From Pseudomonadota bacterium (lineage in GTDB: Bacteria > Pseudomonadota > Gammaproteobacteria > Legionellales > Legionellaceae): a stretch of 64,000 nucleotides of DNA. Made by a program: the position numbers and the translations under genes. This document shows positions 18,244 through 26,808 of this stretch, piece by piece (position 1 is the first letter of the stretch; the number at the start of each line of letters is the position of its first letter). A model generated the notes under the pieces. The model worked only from the letters and a program-made list of their open reading frames with translations. It was not told where the DNA came from and searched no databases. The DNA lies in contig JAGVJN010000005.1 of the NCBI GenBank assembly GCA_020051095.1, positions 1-64,000 of the forward strand. The letters are read 5' to 3'.

Positions 18244-20199
18244 TCATATCATCTGACGTTGCACACTTTCCATTGTAACGGAATTTGTTGAATTTGCAGG
18301 TGGAAAAAATCGTTTGACACCGATTGGCTGCCCCAAGTCAGATATTTGCTTGACAGAAGCGTTCGTGACGCATGATTGTAATTGATTCATTAATTGTGAC
18401 GCACTCAATCGTTTGCTAGGTGACACTTGCAACATCTGATGAACAACATCCCACAATCGTCGCAATTTTTGACCATCCTCAGTTTGGGGTAAACGCTGTT
18501 TAATTTGACAAATTTCTTCATCGATTTCATCTTGCTCTAAACTGGCCATTTCTCCTAAATAAGTTTGTTCATGCTCTTTTCGTTGCAAGCGGTCTAAAAT
18601 AAAATTTAATTGAGGAAAGTAGACATCTTTTGCATAGGATTTATGCTTAATAACCTCACCTTGCAATAGACCGGCAAATACCAACCCTAAATTCCATATA
18701 TCAATACCGGGACCTCTTTTTTTGTTAAAAGTAATAATATGATTGTTAGAATAATTGTTTTTATCCATTGCCTCTAACTTTAATATTTCCAATGCCAATT
18801 CCGGGGGCATATAACCGGAACTAGAGGTTAAGAAATCCCATTTGCCAATTTCCCCCAGATCACCAATAACCACATCATCGGCTGCTTTATCAAAAAAGAT
18901 ATTGTCAAGTTTGATATCGGCATGAAACAAAAATCCTTCCGTGTTTGAAAATTTATACGGCGTTTTATGAATCGCCTCCATCCCTTTGAGTAAAGACACC
19001 ATCAATTTTTCTTTATACACCGCACTCATCGGGGTGGATTTACAATCCATTATTAATTGAGTCAAATTTTTATCATACAGCTTGCCTATTTGAGAAGTAG
19101 CTCTTCTAAATCCACAAAAATCATAAATTTTCGCAATATGGGGATTCTCACTTAACTGCTTTAAATAGGGAATTAGACTTTTCAGCGTACTATTCTTTAA
19201 AACCATCCACTCCCCTCGCGAAAGGTTGTAAACTTTAAAAATAAGCGTATTTTTATTTTTATTTTCATAGATAATATCGAGGTTATCGGGATAAACGATA
19301 ATCTCACCGTTATGCAAAAAGTCAATATTCACATGCGTTTTACAATTTTGATAGATGCCATTGATAGGTTCCGCATAGCATAATTCATAATCTAAATATT
19401 TAGGATTTGTGCTTATGTTCTTTCTTGCAATTGGATAGATAAGGCGGATAAATTCTTCTGTCTCAATTTTTTGCTCTTCACTCATCGCTAAACTTTTTTG
19501 GTAATCGTTAGGCCACTTCATTTCCTCATGCAATGCAGGTGAAAGCGTTTTAGGATATTGAGGATAAGTGGGTTTAAACAAAGTAATGACATTACTTTGC
19601 AAGGGATTTGCATTGTCTTTTGCATAACCCACATCAACAAACTGCTGATAAAAAAGCTTGGCATCAAACCCACTCGTCAAAGAATAAATTGCCCCTTTTT
19701 CAAGGAGCTCATTGATAGCCCGATATATTTTTGTTCTTTCAACTGATTGGGGTGGGGTGTTTTCTGCATTAAAGGTTTGGCCTGTGTCTTGCAGTATATA
19801 GGCATTATCTGAATAAAATTGCGGATGGTCTTGTTTCAACGTCTCAAATAACGCCTTCCCGTTTTCTGTTTCCCAGAATCCCCCCCCAATAAGGCTTGAG
19901 ATCAGTAAACATTTTAAGCTGGTAAACCGTTTTCGAATATCAAACGATGGAAAGTGGTTGTTATATGTCTGAGGGATGGTATCGCCGAGACTTGTTAATT
20001 CATTGAGAAAGCCAGGTTTTCGAAACCACCCCCGATCACTGCCTTCGGTTTCAATTCCTAAAAAAGGAAACCATGTGCCTCTTGAATGCGAATTTTCCCC
20101 GGAAGAGCAATAAAATGGCACACCATCAATAACGGATAATTTTCTCGATGTTCCTTGACTAGTTTTAAAAGTAACATAATGAACGAGTGACGTGGACAT
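18244..20199 (-). CDS. eukaryotic-like protein kinase with N-terminal accessory domain
   Basis: A 651-residue protein. The C-terminal half is a protein-kinase fold: FHADIKLDN at 425-433 (catalytic Asp428, Lys430, Asn433), a DLG metal motif at 447-449 in place of DFG, an APE-like MPPEL near 465, DIWNLGLV at 500-507 and a closing SPSKRL near 595. The ATP lysine is probably in FKVYNL near 322. The first 120 residues contain YCSSGENSHSRGTWFPFLGI, which resembles an N-terminal segment I associate with several Legionella effectors. There is no signal peptide or membrane segment. I infer a translocated Ser/Thr kinase. It is monocistronic, transcribed away from the MITE at 20303. Confidence 0.85.
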   Translation of the reverse strand: MSTSLVHYVTFKTSQGTSRKLSVIDGVPFYCSSGENSHSRGTWFPFLGIETEGSDRGWFRKPGFLNELTSLGDTIPQTYNNHFPSFDIRKRFTSLKCLLISSLIGGGFWETENGKALFETLKQDHPQFYSDNAYILQDTGQTFNAENTPPQSVERTKIYRAINELLEKGAIYSLTSGFDAKLFYQQFVDVGYAKDNANPLQSNVITLFKPTYPQYPKTLSPALHEEMKWPNDYQKSLAMSEEQKIETEEFIRLIYPIARKNISTNPKYLDYELCYAEPINGIYQNCKTHVNIDFLHNGEIIVYPDNLDIIYENKNKNTLIFKVYNLSRGEWMVLKNSTLKSLIPYLKQLSENPHIAKIYDFCGFRRATSQIGKLYDKNLTQLIMDCKSTPMSAVYKEKLMVSLLKGMEAIHKTPYKFSNTEGFLFHADIKLDNIFFDKAADDVVIGDLGEIGKWDFLTSSSGYMPPELALEILKLEAMDKNNYSNNHIITFNKKRGPGIDIWNLGLVFAGLLQGEVIKHKSYAKDVYFPQLNFILDRLQRKEHEQTYLGEMASLEQDEIDEEICQIKQRLPQTEDGQKLRRLWDVVHQMLQVSPSKRLSASQLMNQLQSCVTNASVKQISDLGQPIGVKRFFPPANSTNSVTMESVQRQMI

Positions 20200-20302
20200 G
20201 CTATAACCAACCTTTTTTTGTATATTAATTCGTCAATATTGGTCGTGTATTATATTTGCTCATTGTTAAGGTAATATTAACAATTGATGCACGTTTGCGC
20301 CA

Positions 20303-20446
20303 CTCTGTACAAGGATAATTTCATAATAGCCCAGTCGTTGCGAGCTTTGCGAAGCAATCCAGTTCGATCTCTGAACAAATATCCGTTCTGGATTGCTTCA
20401 CTACGTTCGCAACGACGGCTTATTATAAAAATTGTCCGATACAAAG
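20303..20446. mobile_element. MITE, CTTTGTAC-type ends (degenerate copy)
   Basis: The left end CTCTGTACAAGGATAAT and right end ATTGTCCGATACAAAG are inverted repeats. The arms extend inward through ATAATA and the core GTCGTTGCGAGC..GAAGCAATCCAG / CTGGATTGCTTC..GCAACGACGG. The flanks TTTGCGCCA and TTTTCCCGA match at 6 of 9 positions, which could be a decayed target duplication. No protein is encoded. It ends 26 bases from the stop of the permease gene. Confidence 0.75.
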
Positions 20447-20472
20447 TTTTCCCGAAAATGGGAGCAAAGACA

Positions 20473-20898
20473 TTAAGCAAAACTAATAACCAGAACACCA
20501 CCCAAAATGAATAAACCACCAATAATCACCGAAAGATTGATGTGAACCTGATTAAATAAGAACCAAGTGAATACCATCGTAAACAAAGGATAGGTTAGCT
20601 CAACAATTCCCGCTGTCGTCGCATTTTTAAGCGTGATGGAGGTGACGATAAAATAACTGGCTATGAGGACAATGACTACCTCAGCTAACGTTAATAATAA
20701 GAGATTGGAATTCGTGGATAATAGCTCAACATCCTTTTTCATCGTGGTGAAATAAGAAATACCAGAAAACAAGACACTGCCGATTAACATTTCCATAGCC
20801 AATAAGGTAGCAGGGGAAATGCTGTTCACGATTTTTTCGGTTAATGCATAATTAAATCCCCATAAGATAGCGGCAAAAATAGCAAAGGCAAACCACAT
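20473..20898 (-). CDS. EamA-like/DMT-type small permease
   Basis: A 141-residue membrane protein with four to five helices, an unduplicated EamA/DUF606-like unit. It opens with FAFAAILWGFNYALTEKI and ends with IGGLFILGGVLVISFA, both typical of drug/metabolite transporter halves. A strong AGGAG ribosome site lies eight bases before the ATG. Single-unit members usually work as dimers. The substrate is unknown. The MITE at 20303-20446 lies just past its stop. Confidence 0.8.
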   Translation of the reverse strand: MWFAFAIFAAILWGFNYALTEKIVNSISPATLLAMEMLIGSVLFSGISYFTTMKKDVELLSTNSNLLLLTLAEVVIVLIASYFIVTSITLKNATTAGIVELTYPLFTMVFTWFLFNQVHINLSVIIGGLFILGGVLVISFA

Positions 20899-21153
20899 AA
20901 CAGACTCCTGGGGTTATCATCGAATGGTTGTTTTATCCAATAATTTGCGACAAACTAGACATATTCCTAGAGACACAATGATGTTCAATTTATAAAAAAT
21001 AGTTTCCGACATCCTACTGGTCTTTGAAACAGGTTGTTCATTTTATCATATATATGAATAATTTTCAACCATTCCTATTGCTTGCATAGATGGATAAACT
21101 AAAATCTTGATGATAAAATTAGCAACAAATCACTGTTTTATCCTGAGCTCACT

Positions 21154-21840
21154 TTGATTTATGTCATTTTTTCTATAGGCCAATTTGTCAATTCAAATCT
21201 TGATTCCCTAAAAGAAGGCTTTTCTTCATGGTTTAAAGAAAATAGTAATCCCAACACTGGTGAAAGCGTGTGGGAATGGATGAGAACGTCTGGCCAGTTA
21301 AAATCGCTGAGGTTAGGTCAAATTACCACGAGTGACCTTCACAATGCTTTTAATTCAGAATTTGACGTAAATATGGATTTTAAGAAATTTAGCACTATTT
21401 TTAATTCGATGTGTCTGGTTAACCAAGAAATGTTAGATCGCATCAAGAATTACAAGGAATATTTAGACAAAACAGATGGCGTTCAATTTATTTTGGTATC
21501 GCATACCAACTATTCACACCTCAATTTTATCTTGTCACAAATAAGCCCCATTCTGCAAAATACAATCACCGTCATGAGCAAGGAGAAACCTTGGGATATC
21601 GACGCGAAATTTGTCTTGGTCCCCTCAATGGTTTCTCAATGCGAAGAGCACAAAGATACCCTGGCTTTTGCGATGAAAGAATTAGTTATAACTGAGAATG
21701 ATCCGATCATCTCATTTTTAAACAGCATTAAAGGATTGGATCATGAGAAATTTCAGTATACAGACCCTGGCCAAGATCATGAACAAGTGACTGAAGCGAT
21801 AGACAAAGCACACAGCTTGCATTTGTCAATTAGATATTAG
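21154..21840 (+). CDS. HAD-like protein lacking the catalytic aspartate
   Basis: A 228-residue protein started by TTG. The start MIYVIFSIGQFV aligns with the first HAD motif, normally hhhDhGxV, but with Ser in place of the nucleophile Asp. The cap region GQITTSDLHNAFNSEF follows the class IA pattern, and FILVSHTNYSHLNFIL fits motif II. No clear acidic motif IV is visible. I read it as a catalytically dead or diverged HAD-fold protein, perhaps a binding protein. The ribosome site is weak. The tRNA-Gly gene is 140 bases downstream on the same strand. Confidence 0.55.
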   Translation: MIYVIFSIGQFVNSNLDSLKEGFSSWFKENSNPNTGESVWEWMRTSGQLKSLRLGQITTSDLHNAFNSEFDVNMDFKKFSTIFNSMCLVNQEMLDRIKNYKEYLDKTDGVQFILVSHTNYSHLNFILSQISPILQNTITVMSKEKPWDIDAKFVLVPSMVSQCEEHKDTLAFAMKELVITENDPIISFLNSIKGLDHEKFQYTDPGQDHEQVTEAIDKAHSLHLSIRY

Positions 21841-21979
21841 TAGTACCCGCTTAAATTATTTTAACTTAAACACCTATCGAATCGTCATTCTCGAATACGG
21901 AGGATTCATGGATTATTGTTAACCCCTCTATTTAGTGATACACTCCGCTGCCAGGCCTCAAGAGGTTTTGCTAGATGGT

Positions 21980-22050
21980 GCGGGTGTAGTTCAATGGTAG
22001 AACTTCAGCTTCCCAAGCTGATAGCGTGGGTTCGATTCCCATCACCCGCT
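21980..22050 (+). tRNA. tRNA-Gly (anticodon CCC)
   Basis: The cloverleaf is complete. The acceptor stem GCGGGTG pairs with CACCCGC, followed by discriminator T. The D arm is GTTC..GAAC, the anticodon stem is TCAGC/GCTGA around the loop TTCCCAA, and the T arm is GTGGG-TTCGATT-CCCAT. The loop gives anticodon CCC, reading GGG. The CCA end is not encoded. A repeat hairpin lies 80 bases downstream. Confidence 0.95.
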
Positions 22051-22131
22051 TATAAAACCAACACAATTACCAGTTCATCGTTTAGACGTTGCTTTTTAGA
22101 CATATCACTTTCAAATAACTTTCTTCATTTT

Positions 22132-22180
22132 ACCTTCTCCCCAAACATGGGGAGAAGGTGCCCGTAGGGCGGATGAGGGG
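22132..22180. repeat. REP-like hairpin repeat
   Basis: ACCTTCTCCCC at 22132-22142 pairs perfectly with GGGGAGAAGGT at 22149-22159. It is followed by GCCCGTAGGGCGGATGAGGGG. This composite sequence is a widespread extragenic repeat in Proteobacteria. It lies past the tRNA-Gly gene and may stabilise or end that transcript. Confidence 0.7.
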
Positions 22181-22253
22181 TTACCGAATCGAAGTTATTA
22201 TTTTGATGGATAGCACATTGTGCTTAAGATGCTATAGCCTAGCTAAATCCTGG

Positions 22254-23099
22254 CTAATGCCGATGAAAAGTTAATGTTTTTAAAGCTTGTTCTAAATCCT
22301 GACTCGATTGTAGCCATTTAATTGTGCTCTGATAAGAACGATCCATATAGTCTTTTGTTTGGGATAAATCCGTCGGGTTTGTTGTAATTGGGCACAGTGG
22401 CGGAATAACATGGAGTGCTTTATTCGTTTGATTAGCATGAATATCACTTAATAGCCGCTGTTGTATAAGTAAACTGATTGAATGCATCAACATGCTAACT
22501 GCTCTATCTGGGGGAGACGTTAAATCGCAAGCATACCCTGTGGGCAATACCCATATACTTTCTGCACCAAGTTTAAGTGCGTAAGATATGGGAGTATTGT
22601 TGACAACCCCGCCATCAACAAGTTGGTCCTGCCCGAAATTAACCGGGGGAAAAACACCCGGTATCGCAGCGCTGGCAGTAATGGCTTCAACGGCATTGCC
22701 TTCTGATAGAATGACTTCAGCCCCGCTTTTAACTTCTGTGGCAATAACATGGATTGGAATTTTAGCCTCTTCTAACAGCGTGTAATCCAAATTTTTGCGA
22801 ATGATGGATTTAAGTCCTTCGTTGGAAACCAAGTGATTGCGGTGGCCAAAAATCCCCAAAAAAATGTTCTTGAAATTGCTTGGGAAAATATGGTGTCTTT
22901 TCATTTGCAACCATATGCTTTTTAGTCGATTTGCACCCGCGAGAGTCGGATCGCCTGCGATGAGTGATGCATTGATAGCCCCTACCGATGTTCCAACGAT
23001 GAGATCAGGAAATATACCATTTTCCATCAGCGCTATTAGCATGCCTACTTGGACTGAACCAAGACTTCCCCCACCGGATAGAACAAATGCTGTTTTCAT
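22254..23099 (-). CDS. patatin-like phospholipase
   Basis: 281 residues from the ATG at 23099, chosen because AAAGGGA precedes it; an extension to 23123 lacks such a site. The patatin signature is complete: the oxyanion-hole loop GGGSLGSVQVG at residues 9-19, the nucleophile Ser38 in GTSVG, and the catalytic Asp162 in VDGGVVNN. The family cleaves acyl groups from phospholipids or lysophospholipids. There is no signal peptide, so it acts in the cytosol or is exported by a dedicated system. VipD and related Legionella effectors belong to the same fold, but this compact form is closer to the RssA/YchK-like housekeeping lipases. Confidence 0.9.
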   Translation of the reverse strand: MKTAFVLSGGGSLGSVQVGMLIALMENGIFPDLIVGTSVGAINASLIAGDPTLAGANRLKSIWLQMKRHHIFPSNFKNIFLGIFGHRNHLVSNEGLKSIIRKNLDYTLLEEAKIPIHVIATEVKSGAEVILSEGNAVEAITASAAIPGVFPPVNFGQDQLVDGGVVNNTPISYALKLGAESIWVLPTGYACDLTSPPDRAVSMLMHSISLLIQQRLLSDIHANQTNKALHVIPPLCPITTNPTDLSQTKDYMDRSYQSTIKWLQSSQDLEQALKTLTFHRH

Positions 23100-23229
23100 A
23101 TGTATCCCTTTCAATAGTTCCACAGTATTTAGTTTAGATTATTCTATGATAGTTAGGGTTCGTAAATTAAAGTGGTATTTCATTCGAGTTGAATTATAAT
23201 ATTTGTTCCAAGACTACCCAACGGCTTGT

Positions 23230-24612
23230 ATGAATGACCCAGCTCCTGATCTGGCAATAGCCTCCACACCCAGTACCGATGTTACAAAACATTGCTACGC
23301 CGTGATTGTCATAGGAGCAGGGATTGCTGGTCTTACTGCCGCGGAAAAGCTTATCGATGCGAATCAAGATGTCTTACTTCTTGAATCACGCGATCGTATC
23401 GGCGGCAGAATTGATACTAACTATTCCTGGGGTGAGCCAATCGAGCTAGGGGCTTCGTGGTTACATGGCAGTGAAGTCAATCCGGCTAAACATTTGTTTC
23501 GGCCCAATCAATTAGTCACCAACAGCTATCATGTTGACGACAGTGATGGCATGTTAGGGGATTTTGCCCTTTATGATCAAAAAGGACAGAAAATAGCGAG
23601 TCACGAAATAAGCGAGTTTAAGTCATTGATCAAGGATTTCCTTCACAGCATGGAAACCACCAATCCAGAGTTGGATTTTGATATGGCGTTTAATAATTAT
23701 GCCATCTCTCAAAAACTCAGCGATAGACAAGAAGCCCTTTTATATTATGCATTACAAAACATCTATACCTATGAATATGCAGAAAGTCTCAAAAAATTAG
23801 GGTTTGCGAGCGAAGAGCCTTATATAAACACCACCTGTGACGGCAAAAACGCCTTAGTTGTCGGTGGTTTTGTTACGATATTAGAAGAAAAAAGTAAAAA
23901 AATTCCTATCCTCTTTCATCAAGGCGTTAGACGAATTGATTATTCAGGCAACGTCATTCACGTCGATACAGATAAAGGACATTTTCAAGCAAAGAAAGTC
24001 CTCATTACTGTCCCCTTGGGGGTCTTAAAAGCGAACAAAATTCAATTCTCACCCAATTTACCCATCGAAAAGCAACAAGCAATTAGGCAGCTTGAGATGG
24101 GCATTTATGATAAACTTTATTTAAAATTTGACCATGTTTTTTGGGATAGAGGGCATGAGTGGATAGGTTTATTACCAAAGCAGAAAGAGTACGGGTTTAA
24201 TATTTTTAATTTTTACAAATACACCATGCAGCCGATATTGTTAGTCTTTATCAGCGGCCAGTTAGCCCATGAAAAGGGGCGTGAATCCTTAACCAGTTGG
24301 GCAATGAAACACCTACGGACCCTTTATGGTAATGATATACCCGAACCAACGAGTACCATGCAAACAAATTGGGCGGACGACCCCAACACGCTGGGTAGTT
24401 ATTCGTACTTGCCCTATCAATATGACGCTGGCCTTTACCAAATCATGGCAAACCCTGTCACAGAAAAACTATTCTTTGCCGGTGAAGCAACCTCTACCAC
24501 CGACCCCAGCACTATCCACGGTGCCTACCTTTCCGGCTTGCGTGCTGCAGATGAAATCCTTTCCTCAAAGACAGCAATGGGAAGCACCGATTCTTCCCTA
24601 AGCACTTTATAA
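23230..24612 (+). CDS. flavin-dependent amine oxidase
   Basis: 460 residues from the ATG at 23230; a TTG at 23203 would add nine residues. The N-terminal FAD-binding Rossmann motif is VIVIGAGIAGLTAAEKL, followed by the GG motif ESRDRIGGRIDT. Further landmarks are ELGASWLHG, TVPLGVLK and the C-terminal FAD-contact LFFAGEATSTTDPSTIHGAYLSG. These are hallmarks of the monoamine oxidase/polyamine oxidase family, which oxidise amines to aldehydes with release of hydrogen peroxide. The ELGASWLHG segment is shared with polyamine oxidases and histone demethylase-like proteins. No signal peptide is visible. The gene diverges from the patatin gene and no pathway partner is adjacent. Confidence 0.9.
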   Translation: MNDPAPDLAIASTPSTDVTKHCYAVIVIGAGIAGLTAAEKLIDANQDVLLLESRDRIGGRIDTNYSWGEPIELGASWLHGSEVNPAKHLFRPNQLVTNSYHVDDSDGMLGDFALYDQKGQKIASHEISEFKSLIKDFLHSMETTNPELDFDMAFNNYAISQKLSDRQEALLYYALQNIYTYEYAESLKKLGFASEEPYINTTCDGKNALVVGGFVTILEEKSKKIPILFHQGVRRIDYSGNVIHVDTDKGHFQAKKVLITVPLGVLKANKIQFSPNLPIEKQQAIRQLEMGIYDKLYLKFDHVFWDRGHEWIGLLPKQKEYGFNIFNFYKYTMQPILLVFISGQLAHEKGRESLTSWAMKHLRTLYGNDIPEPTSTMQTNWADDPNTLGSYSYLPYQYDAGLYQIMANPVTEKLFFAGEATSTTDPSTIHGAYLSGLRAADEILSSKTAMGSTDSSLSTL

Positions 24613-24836
24613 ACCCATATCAACATGCCAAACTTAGAAGCAAATTCGCTAAGGAACAACCCTAGCTTTGTTGAACAAACGATGTTACTTTAAAGATATT
24701 GATGAAATTTAACAGGGATGAATAAATATCACCAAACCCAGCTGTTCTGTAGCGATAGATGGTTAATGATGTTTTGTCTTGTATGTCCTGAAAGTGTTAG
24801 TAACCGTTAGTGCTCTAAACAAATTAGGAGAAAACG

Positions 24837-25181
24837 ATGGCTTCTTTTCACTTCTTTAAACCTAACCAGGCTCAAAATAGCGAAGCAACTTCCCCCTCTT
24901 GCGAACACCGATTTGCACGATTGTACCATCACCTCATGGTATTATTTGCCAATGAAGACGACAAACGATTTCCTCATCAAACGGTTCTTAAAAAAGCCAA
25001 TCAAGAATTAGAGGAATTGAAACAAACAGTTATTGATAAGATGCAGGAACATATGAATCAACAAGAAAATTTAACGTCCATACAACAAAAAGCGGATGAA
25101 CTTTCGGCAGCATCTTCTTCTTTATTCAAAAAAGTTGAAGATGCGCCAGAGTCCTCTTTAGATATCCCAGCATCGCCTTAA
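24837..25181 (+). CDS. small hypothetical protein
   Basis: A 114-residue protein with an excellent TAGGAG ribosome site seven bases before the ATG. The middle is helical and Gln/Glu/Lys-rich with likely coiled-coil character (NQELEELKQTVIDKMQEHMN, then a Ser-rich helix near 85-95). I do not recognise the family. It converges on the proline-rich protein gene, with 13 bases between the two stops. Confidence 0.6.
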   Translation: MASFHFFKPNQAQNSEATSPSCEHRFARLYHHLMVLFANEDDKRFPHQTVLKKANQELEELKQTVIDKMQEHMNQQENLTSIQQKADELSAASSSLFKKVEDAPESSLDIPASP

Positions 25182-25194
25182 AAAAACAGGCAGG

Positions 25195-25797
25195 TTAGTG
25201 TTTGAAATTTCTGCCATGCGTATTACCGTAAGAATGGTCATCCACTATTGAAACTAATTCAATATTTGAATTCTTCGCGATAGCATTTCGAATGCTTGTA
25301 ATGACCTCTTCAGCACGTTGAAGGCCGACTAAATCAATGTCTGCCTCAACCATAGAGGGATCCTCTTTAAAAGCAGAAATACTCTTAATGGTAAAGGAAG
25401 CATTTGTTATATTTGTTAGCACGTTTGAAACGATTGATACCGGTGACTGAGAGGCATTTGCGGGACTAAAAAATCCATGAGGCCCTGTCGAAACCACTTG
25501 GCTTTTGGGTACGGATGGGGCTGGGTGTCCATGGTGGTGTGGTGGTTGATATGGCGCAGAGTGGGAATGGGATGAACTGGATGACGCGATTGGTGTTATT
25601 TGACCAAGCGGATTAAATTTCCCATAGGAAGATGGTGGAGGTACCGGGTTAGTTGTTGCAAGCGGAGCATAAGGAGCTGCAGGAACATAATAGCCAGTAG
25701 GGGCAAAAGGGCCTATTGGCGCATTGGGAGCTGTCTGCACAGTCGGTGAAGATACGACCACCGAAGAAGGAACCGTCACTTTAAAAATTAACTTCAT
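25195..25797 (-). CDS. proline-rich protein with small C-terminal alpha/beta domain
   Basis: A 200-residue protein with an AAAAAGGAAATGAA leader before the ATG. Residues 10-120 are low-complexity, dominated by Pro, Ala, Ser, Tyr and His (PYQPPHHHGHPAP). Residues 125-190 look folded: ASFTIKSISAF, MVEADIDLVGL, then helix AEEVITSIRNAI and strand IELVSIVDD. That is a beta-beta-alpha-beta order resembling small regulatory or secretin-type domains. There is no signal peptide. The Pro-rich region could bind SH3- or WW-like partners. The function is unknown. Confidence 0.55.
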   Translation of the reverse strand: MKLIFKVTVPSSVVVSSPTVQTAPNAPIGPFAPTGYYVPAAPYAPLATTNPVPPPSSYGKFNPLGQITPIASSSSSHSHSAPYQPPHHHGHPAPSVPKSQVVSTGPHGFFSPANASQSPVSIVSNVLTNITNASFTIKSISAFKEDPSMVEADIDLVGLQRAEEVITSIRNAIAKNSNIELVSIVDDHSYGNTHGRNFKH

Positions 25798-25864
25798 TTC
25801 ATTTCCTTTTTAAAAAGCCTGGCCCAATAGTATCGATTATTAGTCTATATGTATACCCAATTAT

Positions 25865-26773
25865 TTATACTGCACAGGTTAGCGATGTTAAGTGTTCAGC
25901 AAAACGTGAAGCAGAATCTGGTTTAAACCTAAACCACAGCTCTGGTTCAATAAGTTCAAGCTCAGATAGATACCAACTGTCTGCCCCGTCTGCAATTAAA
26001 TCCACACGTGCATAATGAGGGATTGGTTGACACAATGAGAGAATATTTTTTGCCAATGCGATTGTCGCCATATCCGCCTCATAGGCTGTTACCGTCCCAC
26101 CAAAATCATCTTGCACGCGAAATTCTCCCTTCTTGGCTTGCTTGCGGATGGCATGCGAATAGTGTCCAGCGAAAAACATGAGTGAAATTTCACCAAATGA
26201 CAACACCGAGGATTGGAATTGTTGAAATAATAACGATTCTTGTTTGATAAGGTCGGCAAAGATGGATTCATACATGTCGATTTGATCGGCTCTTATGCGA
26301 TACGTATGATACCCACCTCCGCCAATCGCGGGCTTAATAACCACTTCGCGAAACCCTGTTTCCCTAAATAATGAGGATAACGTTTGTAACTCACCTTGGT
26401 TGATAAATCGTGTCGGTGCTATGGCAACGCCATGACCAGATAATGTTTGTAAATAATGCTTGTCCATATTCCAAAGCAATAATGGATAGGGGTTGATAAA
26501 TCGGGTTAATTTGGTAGTGTTGTGCAGCCAAACCCGAAACGCATCAATTCTTTCAAAATAATCCCAGGTCGCTCGAATCAATACAGACGCTGTTGACGAC
26601 CAATCAAAGGCCGCATCATCCCAACTGACCCGATGCACGTTAAGCCCCTGTGCTTTTAAGGCGGACATCACTAAATTATCTTCTAATAAAATATTGTTGA
26701 CATAGGTATTGGGGTTAATTGGGTTGACATAGTCCGCTTTTGTTACCAGGGTTATGTCATAGGTATGGGACAT
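25865..26773 (-). CDS. ATP-grasp ligase (RimK/glutathione-synthetase-like)
   Basis: 302 residues from the ATG at 26773 with AAGG nine bases upstream. The ATP-grasp order is visible: an N-terminal Rossmann-like unit with VLIRATWDYF, then VVIKPAIGGGGYHTYRI (the ATP lysine and glycine loop), SLLFQQF near the adenine-binding region, GEISLMFFAGHYSHAIRKQ, and the metal site ARVDLIADGADSWYLSELELIEPEL. Proteins of this type join amino acids or peptides using ATP; the substrates are unknown. The start is 36 bases from the stop of the upstream phosphatase gene, so the two are probably one operon. Confidence 0.85.
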   Translation of the reverse strand: MSHTYDITLVTKADYVNPINPNTYVNNILLEDNLVMSALKAQGLNVHRVSWDDAAFDWSSTASVLIRATWDYFERIDAFRVWLHNTTKLTRFINPYPLLLWNMDKHYLQTLSGHGVAIAPTRFINQGELQTLSSLFRETGFREVVIKPAIGGGGYHTYRIRADQIDMYESIFADLIKQESLLFQQFQSSVLSFGEISLMFFAGHYSHAIRKQAKKGEFRVQDDFGGTVTAYEADMATIALAKNILSLCQPIPHYARVDLIADGADSWYLSELELIEPELWFRFKPDSASRFAEHLTSLTCAV

Positions 26774-26808
26774 ATTTGTTCGCCTTAATTTTAGAGATTG
26801 GGGGACAG

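Noticed and set aside
20277-20522. Open frames on both strands with peptides like RRCERSEAIQ
   Set aside because: They run through the MITE at 20303-20446. Such peptides come from translation of the palindromic repeat and are a well-known false gene call.
21980-22180. tRNA-Gly plus repeat as an attachment site of a genomic island
   Set aside because: No integrase, no direct repeat of the tRNA 3' end and no change in gene type were found near it.
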